From Glycomyces buryatensis (GTDB taxonomy: Bacteria > Actinomycetota > Actinomycetes > Mycobacteriales > Micromonosporaceae), in the NCBI RefSeq assembly GCF_004912275.1, contig NZ_STGY01000072.1:1-64000 (forward strand): a DNA stretch of 64,000 nucleotides. Direction: 5' to 3'. Position 1 is the stretch's first letter. Every line of letters starts with the position of its first letter. The position numbers and the translations under genes were made by a program. The notes below the pieces were generated by a model. That model was given only the letters and a program-made list of their open reading frames with translations, made no database searches and was not told the origin of the DNA. Shown piece after piece: positions 34,004-42,651 of this stretch.

Positions 34004-34139
34004 GAAACTCCTTCGGCCCGAACAGGTTCACGTCCCGCGGGCGGCACTGCGGCGGGAGGGTCCGGGTCCTGAAACCCTAGCGCCCCGGTCCGGCCCCGAA
34101 ACAAGCCCTTCCCAAAGCGGTCCGCGGTTGCTAAGTTGA

Positions 34140-34155
34140 ATTAACTAGTTCGTAC
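34140..34155. promoter_or_regulatory. TetR-type operator at the shikimate dehydrogenase promoter
   Basis: ATTAACTAGTTCGTAC; read on the other strand it is GTACGAACTAGTTAAT, matching the TRAP site at 33166 in 14 of 16 positions. It contains the palindrome AACTAGTT and lies 28 bases before the GTG. Confidence 0.7.
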
Positions 34156-34182
34156 ATTACTCTCCTTGAGGAGCAGCCCTCC

Positions 34183-35094
34183 GTGCCGCTTAAGTCCGAG
34201 CCTCAACCCTCACACCTCATCGGCCTCATCGGGTCCGGCATCGGACCCTCCCTCAGCCCGGCGCTGCACGAGCGCGAGGCCGACGAACTCGGCCTGCGCT
34301 ATCAGTACCGGCGTCTCGACCTCCTCGAACTCGACGTCACCCCCGAGCGGATCAGCGAGCTGCTGGAGGCCGCACGGCTGACCGGCTACACGGGGCTCAA
34401 CCTCACCCATCCCGTCAAGCAGCTGGTCATCGCCCACCTCGACATGATCTCCGAGGAAGCGGCCGTGGTCGGCGCCGTCAATACCGTGCTGTTCAAGGGC
34501 GGCAAGGCGTTCGGATACAACACCGACGCCTCGGGATTCGCCCGCAGCGCGATGACGGGTCTAGCCGGGACGCCGATGGACCAGGTGGTGGTGCTCGGCG
34601 CCGGCGGTGCCGGGGCCGCCGTGGCACACGCCCTGCTCGCCGTCGGGGCCGGCACCGTCCGGGTGCTCGACCTCGATCCGGATCGCAGCGCCCGATTGGC
34701 GGACGCCCTCGGCGCCCACTTCGGACGCGACCGCATCAGCGGCGGATCGGCCGGGGAACTGAAGGAGGCGCTGCGGGACGCGGACGGACTGGCGCACGCC
34801 ACGCCCACCGGCATGCGGGAGCACCCCGGCTCGGCGGTGCCGGCCGCGCTCCTGCGGCCCGACCTGTGGGTGGCCGAAATCGTCTACCGGCCGCTGGAGA
34901 CCGAACTGCTCACCGCCGCCCGCGCGGCGGGATGCCGGGTCCTCGACGGCGGGAGGATGGCGGTCTTCCAGGCCGTGGACTCCTTCCGCCTGTTCACCGG
35001 CATCGAACCGGACGCCGAACGCATGCTCCGCCACTTCGATGAACTCGCAGGCCGGCCCGCGGTGAAAGGAACGCCCTCCCATGCCGACGACTGA
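34183..35094 (+). CDS. Shikimate/quinate dehydrogenase (AroE family)
   Basis: 303 residues. The substrate pocket shows SLSPALHE (Ser23-Ser25), Lys79 in GLNLTHPVKQ and Asp115 in YNTDASGF, the catalytic pair of AroE. The dinucleotide motif is VVLGAGGAGAAVAHAL (about 136-151). The LTHPVKQ version, rather than NVTxPxK, and the catabolic neighbours suggest an NAD-linked quinate/shikimate dehydrogenase working in the oxidative direction to 3-dehydroshikimate or 3-dehydroquinate, not the biosynthetic enzyme. GTG start with GAGGAGCAG upstream. It overlaps the next gene by 14 bases. Confidence 0.9.
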   Translation: MPLKSEPQPSHLIGLIGSGIGPSLSPALHEREADELGLRYQYRRLDLLELDVTPERISELLEAARLTGYTGLNLTHPVKQLVIAHLDMISEEAAVVGAVNTVLFKGGKAFGYNTDASGFARSAMTGLAGTPMDQVVVLGAGGAGAAVAHALLAVGAGTVRVLDLDPDRSARLADALGAHFGRDRISGGSAGELKEALRDADGLAHATPTGMREHPGSAVPAALLRPDLWVAEIVYRPLETELLTAARAAGCRVLDGGRMAVFQAVDSFRLFTGIEPDAERMLRHFDELAGRPAVKGTPSHADD

Positions 35095-36970
35095 GACCAC
35101 CGGTCCAAAGCGGTCCATCGCCACCGTGTGCCTGTCCGGCACCCTGGAGGACAAGCTGATCGCGGCCGCCGAGGCCGGCTTCGACGGCGTGGAGATCTTC
35201 GAGAACGACCTCCTCGCCTCCGCCGACTCCCCCGAGACCGTACGGGAACGCTGCCGCGACCTCGGCCTGACCATCGACCTCTACCAGCCGTTCCGCGACT
35301 TCGAGGCCGTCCCGCCCGACCTGCTCGAAGCCGGCCTTCGCCGAGCCGAGCAGAAGTTCGGCGTCTGCGAGCGCCTGGGCGCCGACACCGTGCTGGTCTG
35401 CTCCTCTGTCTCCCCCGACACTGTGGACGACGACGACCTGGCGGCCGAACACCTCAACCTGCTCGCCTCCCGCGCGGCCGAACACGGCATCCGCATCGCC
35501 TACGAGGCCCTGGCCTGGGGCCGATTCGTCAACACCTACGACCACTCCTGGCGGATCGTGCGGCGCGGCGACCACCCCAATCTCGGGCTGTGCCTGGACA
35601 GCTTCCACATCCTCTCGCGCGGCTCCGATCCCTCCGGCATCCGCGTCATCCCCGGCGAGAAGCTGTTCTTCCTGCAACTGGCCGACGCGCCGCAGCTGAG
35701 CATGGACGTGTTGCAGTGGAGCCGCCACCACCGGCTCTTCCCCGGCCAGGGCGCCTTCGACCTGACCCGGTTCCTCGACCTGGTGCTGACCGCCGGATAC
35801 GACGGGCCGCTCTCACTCGAGGTCTTCAACGACGTCTTCCGCCAATCGGAACCGCATCAATCCGCCATCGACGCGCTGCGTTCGCTCGTCACTCTCCAGG
35901 AGTCGGTGACCCGCGGGGGCAGCGAGCGGGCGAGGGCGCGCGCCCGCATCGAGGATCTGCCGGCACCGCCACGGACCGAAGGCTTCGCGTTCACCGAGAT
36001 CGGCGTCGACGACCGCTCCGAGGCCGACGTCGTCGGCGCACTCGCCGGACTCGGCTTCACCCATACGGCTCAGCACCGGTCGAAACCAGTCCAATTGTGG
36101 GAGCAGGGGGAAGCCCGCATCCTGGTCAACGCCTCCGCCGACGACCCGGCGACCGGCGAGACCGCCGTGACCGCGCTCGCCGTCGAGAACGCCGACCCGA
36201 CCGCCTCGGCGCACCGGGCGGAGCGACTGCTCGCGCCCATCCTGCCGCGCGAACACCGCGCCGACGAGGCCGACCTGGCCTCGGTCACCGCGCCGAACGG
36301 CACCGCGGTGTTCTTCTGCCGCACCGATGCCCGCGAGGGCTGGCTCCACGACTTCTCCCCCACCCCGAACCCCGCGGGCCCCGGAACGGGCCTGCGGGCG
36401 ATCGACCATGTCGGACTCACCCAGCCCTTCGACCACTTCGACGGGGCCGCGCTGTTCTACCGGTCCATCCTCGGCCTGCAACCCGAGGCACCCGCCGAAG
36501 TCGCCGCCCCGTTCGGACTCATCCGCAGCCTGTCGATCGCGGACGCGGCGAAGCGGGTCCGGATCGCGCTCAGCGTCTCCGTCCTGCGCCGCGGGGAGTG
36601 GTCCCCCGAAGTCCGCGACCCGCAGCACATCGCCTTCGCGTCGCAGGACGTCATCGCCTCGGCCGCCAAAGCGCGCGACCTCGGGCTCGACCTGCTGGAG
36701 ATCCCCGCGAACTACCACGACGACCTCGAAGCCCGCTTCGCATTGCCGACCCGACTCATGGACGACCTGCGCGAGCATTCGCTCATGTACGACCGAGACG
36801 AGGACGGCGAGTTCCTGCACTTCTACACGCCGGTCCTCGGCTCGCGGGTCTTCCTCGAAGTCGTGCAGCGCATCGGCGCATACGCCGGATACGGCATGGT
36901 GAACGCCCCGATCCGCATGGCCGCACACCGCCGCCACCGCCGAGCGGACCGGCTCGAACGCGACGCGTGA
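35081..36970 (+). CDS. 3-Dehydroshikimate dehydratase, two-domain QuiC1 type
   Basis: 629 residues. Residues 1-280 form an AP-endonuclease-2-type TIM barrel with metal ligands Glu142 (YEALAWG), Asp173 (CLDSFH), Gln199 (FLQLADA) and Glu247 (LSLEVFND). Their spacing (31, 26, 48) equals that of the AsbF/QuiC-type dehydratases. Residues about 300-610 are a VOC domain pair like 4-hydroxyphenylpyruvate dioxygenase (IDHVGLTQPFDHFDGAALFYRS, PQHIAFASQDVIA), whose role in this enzyme type is unclear. The product is protocatechuate, feeding pcaHG. It overlaps the dehydrogenase gene, so the two are co-translated. Confidence 0.93.
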   Translation: MPTTETTGPKRSIATVCLSGTLEDKLIAAAEAGFDGVEIFENDLLASADSPETVRERCRDLGLTIDLYQPFRDFEAVPPDLLEAGLRRAEQKFGVCERLGADTVLVCSSVSPDTVDDDDLAAEHLNLLASRAAEHGIRIAYEALAWGRFVNTYDHSWRIVRRGDHPNLGLCLDSFHILSRGSDPSGIRVIPGEKLFFLQLADAPQLSMDVLQWSRHHRLFPGQGAFDLTRFLDLVLTAGYDGPLSLEVFNDVFRQSEPHQSAIDALRSLVTLQESVTRGGSERARARARIEDLPAPPRTEGFAFTEIGVDDRSEADVVGALAGLGFTHTAQHRSKPVQLWEQGEARILVNASADDPATGETAVTALAVENADPTASAHRAERLLAPILPREHRADEADLASVTAPNGTAVFFCRTDAREGWLHDFSPTPNPAGPGTGLRAIDHVGLTQPFDHFDGAALFYRSILGLQPEAPAEVAAPFGLIRSLSIADAAKRVRIALSVSVLRRGEWSPEVRDPQHIAFASQDVIASAAKARDLGLDLLEIPANYHDDLEARFALPTRLMDDLREHSLMYDRDEDGEFLHFYTPVLGSRVFLEVVQRIGAYAGYGMVNAPIRMAAHRRHRRADRLERDA

Positions 36971-36981
36971 TGCGGTATCGG

Positions 36982-37542
36982 CTATGCCGCCGGGACGAGT
37001 TCGGTCTCGAACTCGATTCGGACCTCGTCCGCCAGTTTCAGGGCGCCGAAGAAGACCGAGTACGGCCTGATTCCCCAGTTCGACTGGGCCAGGGCGGCGG
37101 TGCCTCGGACCCGGCCGTCGCCGTCCAGGGCGCAGTCGACCGTGATCGGGCGGGTCCGGCCGAGGATGGTGAGGTCACCTTGGACCACGAACGCGTCGGG
37201 CGATCCGCTGACATTCGTCGATACGAAGCCGATCTCCGGGTACTTCGCGGTGTGCAGCAGCTGCTTCCCGCGCAGGGCGCGGACGATCTCGGCGCGATCG
37301 TCGTCGGTGAGCGGCTTGAGGCCGCCGACGCCCTCGACGACCGCCAGCGAGTCGACCTCCACCGTCAAGGCGACGCCGTTCGAGGCGGGCTCGGCGGTAT
37401 CGACCGTGGCCGTCCCCCGCCAGCGCGCGGCCTCGATCGTCAGGTCGTGTCCGGCGCGCCGCCCCAGACCGGCGCGACCGGTTCGCAGGGTCAGTCGGCC
37501 GTGGTCGGATCCGAAGCCGTACGTGCCGTCGGCGATCGCCAT
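36982..37542 (-). CDS. YceI family lipid/isoprenoid-binding protein
   Basis: 186 residues with the YceI lipocalin-like pattern: GTYGFGSDHGRLTLRT, VALTVEVDSLAVVEG, FVSTNVSGSP, LTILGRTRPITVDCAL and NWGIRPYSVFFGALKLADEV near the end. No signal peptide, so cytoplasmic, as in many actinobacterial members. GGAGAAACGCA precedes the ATG. Function unknown beyond probable binding of a long lipid or prenyl chain; convergent with the dehydratase with 11 bases between. Confidence 0.85.
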   Translation of the reverse strand: MAIADGTYGFGSDHGRLTLRTGRAGLGRRAGHDLTIEAARWRGTATVDTAEPASNGVALTVEVDSLAVVEGVGGLKPLTDDDRAEIVRALRGKQLLHTAKYPEIGFVSTNVSGSPDAFVVQGDLTILGRTRPITVDCALDGDGRVRGTAALAQSNWGIRPYSVFFGALKLADEVRIEFETELVPAA

Positions 37543-37712
37543 TGCGTTTCTCCATATCCCATAGGAGTCAGGGGTTTCGACAGCATGCCAGATCCCGCGT
37601 TCGACCGCATCGATAGACTCGACGGGCGGCGTCCCGCCGCAAGCACGATCCCAACGCGTCGCGGCGGCACCATCCACTGGGCGCATTCGACGAACTCGCA
37701 GACGGCGGAGGC

Positions 37713-38726
37713 ATGGTGAAGAGCGGCAAGGTCACCATGAGCGATGTCGCGCAGCTCGCGGGCGTGTCGCCGATGACGGTCTCCAACGTCATCAACGACC
37801 GCGTCCGCGTCAACGAGGACACGCGGGCCCGCGTCCTGGCGGCCATCCGCGAATCCGGTTACCAGATCAACCCCTCGGCGCGGAACCTCCGGTCCGGGCG
37901 CAGCGGCGTGATCGGGCTCGCGATCCCCCAGATCGGCAATCCCTATTTCGGGATGTTCGCCGCGCTGGTCATCGAGGAGGCGCGGCGGCACGGCTACCAC
38001 GTCGCGATCGAGCAGACCGGTGCCCTCGCCGCGGGCGAGGCTGCGGCCATCGCCCAGTCCCGCAGGCTGGAGCTCGACGGTCTCCTCCTCTCCGCGGTGG
38101 AGATCGAATCGCTGGTCCCGCCGGTGTCCGTCCAGAGCTATCCGATCGTGCTGCTCGGCGAGCAGGATCCGGCGGGCCGGTTCGACCACGTCACGGTGGC
38201 CAACGAGGCCGGCACCGCCGCGGCCACCGAGCACCTGATCGATCAGGGGTGCAGCCGGATCGCGGTCGTGACCGGGGGCGACCTCGACCGGCTCACCATG
38301 ATCACCCGGCGCTACAACGGCTACCGGTCCGCGCTGGAGGACCGGGGGCTCCGGCCGGATCCCGAGTTGCGGTTCACCCTCGACGACCTCTCGTGGGAGG
38401 GCGCCCGGAGCACCGGGCACTGGATCGCCGACTCGGATCTCGGCATCGACGGCGTCGTGGCGTTCAGCGACACCGTCGCGATGGGGGTCATGCGCGGCCT
38501 GCGGGACCGCGGTGTCTCTGTCCCCGACGACATGCGCCTCATCGGTTTCGACAATGTCCCCGAATCCGCGATCTTCATTCCCTCGCTGTCCACCGTCAGC
38601 CCCGACCACCGGTGGAAGGCGGCCAAGGCCGTCGACCTCATCGTCTCGCGCATCGCCGACCCCACGATCCCGCCCCGCCAGTTCACCGCCCCGTTCGAGA
38701 TCATCCGGCGTGAGTCCACCGCCTGA
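37713..38726 (+). CDS. LacI family regulator
   Basis: 337 residues: an N-terminal helix-turn-helix (TMSDVAQLAGVSPMTVSNVINDR) with the hinge NPSARNLRSGRSGVIGLAIP, then the periplasmic-binding-protein-like sensor (GIDGVVAFSDTVAMGVMRGL, LIGFDNVPES). GGCGGAGGC precedes the ATG. It is convergent with a GH53 galactanase and starts the polysaccharide island, so it likely responds to a plant-derived sugar. Its stop lies within a strong hairpin. Confidence 0.9.
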   Translation: MVKSGKVTMSDVAQLAGVSPMTVSNVINDRVRVNEDTRARVLAAIRESGYQINPSARNLRSGRSGVIGLAIPQIGNPYFGMFAALVIEEARRHGYHVAIEQTGALAAGEAAAIAQSRRLELDGLLLSAVEIESLVPPVSVQSYPIVLLGEQDPAGRFDHVTVANEAGTAAATEHLIDQGCSRIAVVTGGDLDRLTMITRRYNGYRSALEDRGLRPDPELRFTLDDLSWEGARSTGHWIADSDLGIDGVVAFSDTVAMGVMRGLRDRGVSVPDDMRLIGFDNVPESAIFIPSLSTVSPDHRWKAAKAVDLIVSRIADPTIPPRQFTAPFEIIRRESTA

Positions 38727-38747
38727 GCGGCGGTGGACTCACGCCGG
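38705..38747. terminator. 19-base perfect stem shared by LacI and GH53 genes
   Basis: CCGGCGTGAGTCCACCGCC pairs perfectly with its complement across a five-base loop that holds part of the LacI stop codon. It reaches the last 6-7 codons of the LacI gene and ends 25 bases before the GH53 stop on the other strand, so it can end both transcripts. Confidence 0.8.
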
Positions 38748-38772
38748 AATCCCGTTCATTCGGTTCCGGGGA

Positions 38773-41181
38773 TCAGAGTTCGGCGCACTGTCCGCTCTTG
38801 GGGCCCCGCACCTGGTTGGTCGTTCCATTGTCGACCGGCTCCGAGCCGTTGCCGGTGCAGGACAGCGGACCGCTGATCTCGTTGCCGGCGATCACGTTCC
38901 AGCCCGTGGTGTCGGTGACGGTCACCGGACCGGACAGTTGGTTCGGGGCGCAGTCCAGGACGGGGTTGCCGAGGGTGACCGAGGCGCCTCCGGTGAGGCG
39001 TACCGGACCGTCGGCCTCGGTGCCGCACAGGACGACCACGGCCGCGCCGGTGGCGGTGAGCGGACCGGAGATCTGGGCGCCCTCCGCCACCAGGCCGGCG
39101 CCGTCGGCCACGTTCACCGGGCCGAGCACGCGGGAGCCGTCGGCCAGGCAGGTGGTGCCCGACTCGACCGACAGCTTCCCGTGCCGCGTTCCGCTGATCA
39201 CCGTGTCGCACTCGGGAGAGGCGAACTCGTCCACCACGTCCACGACCGCCGTCACCTCGCCGTACTCGGTCGTGCCGGAAACTGTGAACCGGCCCGGGGC
39301 ATCGGTCGCGTCGGAGGGCGGGTCCTCCCACTCGACCGGGGCCGACGCCGTCGAACCGTCCGCGGTGGTCAGCACCTGGACCGTGTCCGGCAGCGCTGGC
39401 GTCCCGCCGGTCTGGACCGCGCCGTAGACGGTGGCTTCGAGGACGTGCGTGGCGCGGCTCTGGTTGTAGACGTCGATCGAGGCGTTGGGCTCGGAGGTGT
39501 TGGGCAGGTCCGGCACCGACCGGAACATCGCCTGGAAGCTCGCGGGCTCCCAGGTGAGCGCTCCTGTACCGCGGTTGTCAACGACGTCGTTGACCATCTG
39601 GAACACATGCTGGATGGCGTCCGCTTGGCCTTGGACGGTCCGCGGGAACGGGGAGTTGGGCATGGTGCCGCCGCCGGTGGCGGGGTATGACGTCTCCGCG
39701 ATCTCGAGTTCGTACTGCGGGTAGGTGGAAGCGAGCGTGTGGAGGTTCTGCTCCATCTGCTCGAGGCTGCCGTGGTGCTCGGGATAGTAGGAGAGCCCGA
39801 GCACGTCGAAGTCCTCGCCCTTGGCGTTCAGCCGGGTGGTCAGCTGGTCCCAGTACTCGCCCGCCTTGTCCATGCCGCTGATCCGTCCGACCACCGAGTG
39901 AAGTTCCACTTCGGACTCCGGTGAGGCGTCGCGGACCGCCGCGATACCGGCCGCCAGGAGCGTGGTGAACCGGTCCCAGGAATCGAGGTAGAGCTGGTGC
40001 TCGTCCGGATCGGTGGAGTGCCGGTACTGCCAGAGGATGCCGCCGCCGGGCTGCGACTGGTATTTCTCGGCCTGGTTGCGGAAATAGGGCGGGTTCGCAC
40101 CGGCGTGCACCGCCTCGGTGGCGGGAGCGCCGACGGCCTCACTGCCCCACATGAACCCGTTGGCGATCTCATTGCCGACCGCCACCTTGTCCGGAACCGT
40201 GCCCTGCTCGACTAGCTGCGAGACGTAGTCGTGGGTGTAGTCGTACACGGCGTCCTGGAGTTCGTCGAACTCCAGCTCCGCCCAGGATTCGGGCTTGGGC
40301 TGCTTGCTCGGGTCCGCCCACGAGTCGGCGTAGTGGAAGTCGATCCCCAGTCCGAGCCCGCGCTCGGCGACCCACTGCGCCGAGGTCAACGTGCGCTCCG
40401 GCCCCTGGTAAGGGATCGCGTTCGGATTGCCGGAGGACTCGTTGCGGGGCTCGTTGAAGACCCGCAACCGGGTGTACTCCAAGCCGCGGTCCTGCATCAC
40501 GTCCAGAAGGAACGGGCCCGCGCCGCGGTCCTCGGCCTGCGGATGCACCCAGTACTCCCGGTTCCGTTGATCGTCCATCCAGGACAGGTCAGCGCCCAGG
40601 ACGACGTCGTCGCGAAGGTAGTTGAAGACCATCAGTTCACTGACGCCGACCGTCGCCCCGGGCGAGGCCCCCGTGACGGTGACCCGCACGTATCTGGTCC
40701 CGGGCTGGGTGAACAGGTCCACCCCGCCCGAACCTGGAGTCGCGGTGGCCGACCGGTCGGCGACGACCTCCCACTGCTCCCCGTCCGGGGAGGCCTCGAC
40801 CACGTACTGATACACGGCGCCCGGGTCGGGGAAGGTCACGTGGACCTTGCGGAGGTTGTCATAGGCCCCGCCCAGGTCCAACTGCAACCACTGCCCGGGG
40901 CCGGATTCCGCAGCCTCCCAGGCGGTTTCGGAGTTCTGGTCGATCGCCAGAGCGGCGGTGGACGAACCGCTGGCAGCGGTCGCCTCCACCCAGAACTTGG
41001 CTGCCAGGTTGCTCTCCACCGGCTGTATCTCCGCCTCCCCGTACAGTGCGGACGCCGGTGCCGCCGTGCCGAGCACGCCCGTCCCGGCCAGTACGAGCGC
41101 CGCCATGGCACTCGCGGCCGCGCGGCGCAGGCGCCCACGGCGTCCGACCGGGAGTCCCGTTCGATTTCTGGATTTTCGCAT
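38773..41181 (-). CDS. Secreted GH53 endo-beta-1,4-galactanase with discoidin-like and C-terminal repeat domains
   Basis: 802 residues. Signal peptide about 1-45; F5/8 (discoidin or CBM32-like) domain 50-188 (IDQNSETAWEA, WLQLDLGG, VRVTVTGAS); GH53 barrel about 193-545 with acid/base Glu338 (VGNEIANG) and nucleophile Glu496 (IAETSYP); a bacterial Ig-like region; and a final 150 residues of repeated xSGPLxxxGA-type strands with paired Cys (CDTVISG, VVLCGTEADGPV, LDCAPN, LSCTGN). It should cut type I arabinogalactan or pectic galactan outside the cell. The repeat tail resembles a domain common at the ends of actinobacterial secreted proteins; its job is unknown. Confidence 0.92.
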   Translation of the reverse strand: MRKSRNRTGLPVGRRGRLRRAAASAMAALVLAGTGVLGTAAPASALYGEAEIQPVESNLAAKFWVEATAASGSSTAALAIDQNSETAWEAAESGPGQWLQLDLGGAYDNLRKVHVTFPDPGAVYQYVVEASPDGEQWEVVADRSATATPGSGGVDLFTQPGTRYVRVTVTGASPGATVGVSELMVFNYLRDDVVLGADLSWMDDQRNREYWVHPQAEDRGAGPFLLDVMQDRGLEYTRLRVFNEPRNESSGNPNAIPYQGPERTLTSAQWVAERGLGLGIDFHYADSWADPSKQPKPESWAELEFDELQDAVYDYTHDYVSQLVEQGTVPDKVAVGNEIANGFMWGSEAVGAPATEAVHAGANPPYFRNQAEKYQSQPGGGILWQYRHSTDPDEHQLYLDSWDRFTTLLAAGIAAVRDASPESEVELHSVVGRISGMDKAGEYWDQLTTRLNAKGEDFDVLGLSYYPEHHGSLEQMEQNLHTLASTYPQYELEIAETSYPATGGGTMPNSPFPRTVQGQADAIQHVFQMVNDVVDNRGTGALTWEPASFQAMFRSVPDLPNTSEPNASIDVYNQSRATHVLEATVYGAVQTGGTPALPDTVQVLTTADGSTASAPVEWEDPPSDATDAPGRFTVSGTTEYGEVTAVVDVVDEFASPECDTVISGTRHGKLSVESGTTCLADGSRVLGPVNVADGAGLVAEGAQISGPLTATGAAVVVLCGTEADGPVRLTGGASVTLGNPVLDCAPNQLSGPVTVTDTTGWNVIAGNEISGPLSCTGNGSEPVDNGTTNQVRGPKSGQCAEL

Positions 41182-41254
41182 GATCGCTCCGTATGCACTC
41201 GATGCTGATGTCTCGGGCGGCGCCTGCCCGCTGCGGGCAGGCGCCGCCCCGCCC

Positions 41255-42502
41255 TTACCGGACGTGGTCTGCGATCGGCAGCGGCAGCGCCGCGGCCCCC
41301 TCGGAGACGAGGCGCGCCATCTGGTTCGCGCCGTTTTCCTGGAAATGGGTGTTGTCGGCGACGCCGTTGGGGAAGGCGGGGTACTGTCCCGCGCTCAGGT
41401 GCAGGAACACCCGTTTCGCCGCCTCGGGTCCGATGCCGTTGAGGTAGGTGCGCGAGCGCGCCGACAGGTCGATCATCGCCACACCGGTCTCGTTCACCAG
41501 TTCATGGACCTTGTTGACGTAGTCGGGGAACGAGACGCGGAATTGTCCGTTCGAGTCGTAGTCGCGGCGTGAGACCGGGGTGATGAGCACCGGGATCGCG
41601 CCGCGCGCGGTCGCGCCGGCCATGTAGTGGTCGCGCAGGTACATCTTGTAGTCGGCGGGTGAGGTGTAGCGCTCGGGGCGTGAGGCGGTCGAGTCGTTGT
41701 GTCCGAACTGGACGAACAGGTAGTCGCCGGGCCGGATCGCGTTCAGGATCGTGGTGAGGCGGCCCTCGTTGATGAACGACCGGGACGACCGCCCGCCGAT
41801 GGCGTGGTTGGCGACGGTGGTGTTCGCGTCGAAGTAGCCGGCGAGCTTCTGGCCCCAGCCCATCTGCGGGTAGTACCCGGAGTTGTACGTCTGGGCGGTC
41901 GAGTCCGACGCGATGAAGATCGTCGGCGTCCCGTCGCCGGGCGGGGCGTCCACCGGCAGGGCCAGCCACTGCTGATTGGTGCCGCCATTCGAGGTGTACT
42001 GGGAGACGCGGTCCCCGGCGGTGGTGGACTTCGCCCACACGTCGAGCGACTTGCCGGAGTGACGGTTGACAAAGCGCAGGTAGCTGCCGTCGTCGATGAT
42101 CTGCCACTGCTGGTCGGTGCTGCCGTCGTCGCTCCACTGCACGACGTCGGCGCCGTCGGCCCTGCTCGAGTCCCGCAGGTCCAGGACCAGGTTCGAATGG
42201 CGCGCCTGGATCTTGAAGTAACCGCCGCCGGCGTCGACGAACCGGAACTGCTGGTTGGTCGCGTTGGTGCGGTTCCACTGCACCAACGCCCCGCCGTTCG
42301 AGACCGACCGTCCCTCGATGTCCAGGACCAGACCCGAGTGGCGGCTCTGGAGGAGGTACCAGGTGTCGGTCTCGAACGCCGCGTGCGCGGGGGCGGCGGC
42401 CACGAGCCCGCCGGCCGCGGCGGCTGCTCCGACGACGAGGCCGGCGAGAGTCCGGCGGGAGAATCTTGCCCCGAGTGGGTGGGCGGATTCAGGAGTGCGC
42501 AT
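41255..42502 (-). CDS. Rhamnogalacturonan acetylesterase (CE12, SGNH) with N-terminal ricin lectin domain
   Basis: 415 residues. Tat signal (FSRRTLAGLVVG); ricin-type CBM13 about 43-180 with three QSRHSGLVLDI/NRHSGKSLDV repeats and QQW motifs. The esterase has the CE12 blocks IFIASDSTAQTY (Ser), GGRSSRSF (Gly), VQFGHND (Asn) and DNTHFQENGA (Asp-His). It should remove acetyl groups from rhamnogalacturonan I and so open it to the PL11 lyase encoded 2 kb away. Confidence 0.92.
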   Translation of the reverse strand: MRTPESAHPLGARFSRRTLAGLVVGAAAAAGGLVAAAPAHAAFETDTWYLLQSRHSGLVLDIEGRSVSNGGALVQWNRTNATNQQFRFVDAGGGYFKIQARHSNLVLDLRDSSRADGADVVQWSDDGSTDQQWQIIDDGSYLRFVNRHSGKSLDVWAKSTTAGDRVSQYTSNGGTNQQWLALPVDAPPGDGTPTIFIASDSTAQTYNSGYYPQMGWGQKLAGYFDANTTVANHAIGGRSSRSFINEGRLTTILNAIRPGDYLFVQFGHNDSTASRPERYTSPADYKMYLRDHYMAGATARGAIPVLITPVSRRDYDSNGQFRVSFPDYVNKVHELVNETGVAMIDLSARSRTYLNGIGPEAAKRVFLHLSAGQYPAFPNGVADNTHFQENGANQMARLVSEGAAALPLPIADHVR

Positions 42503-42527
42503 TCGTGCTCCAGTTGTGAGAGGGAGT

Positions 42528-42550
42528 GGGCTGCGGCGGCGCCGCAGCCC
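42528..42550. terminator. Perfect 10-base hairpin after the BNR_4 gene
   Basis: GGGCTGCGGC-GGC-GCCGCAGCCC lies 102 bases past the stop of the 42652-44451 gene and just before the CE12 gene on the same strand, so it may separate the two units. Confidence 0.6.
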
Positions 42551-42651
42551 GGGAACGGGGGGATCGGGTTCCATGCCGCGGCCCAGCGGTGGCTCGGCCG
42601 CGGCGACTGGTCAGAGGGCTGGTCGTGCAGGAGACCGCCGGGCGGCGAAGA

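Noticed and set aside
34183-35094. Dehydrogenase as the biosynthetic AroE of the shikimate pathway
   Set aside because: The gene is co-translated with a catabolic dehydratase, sits under a TetR-type site shared with an uptake system and has the LTHPVKQ variant, all pointing to catabolism.
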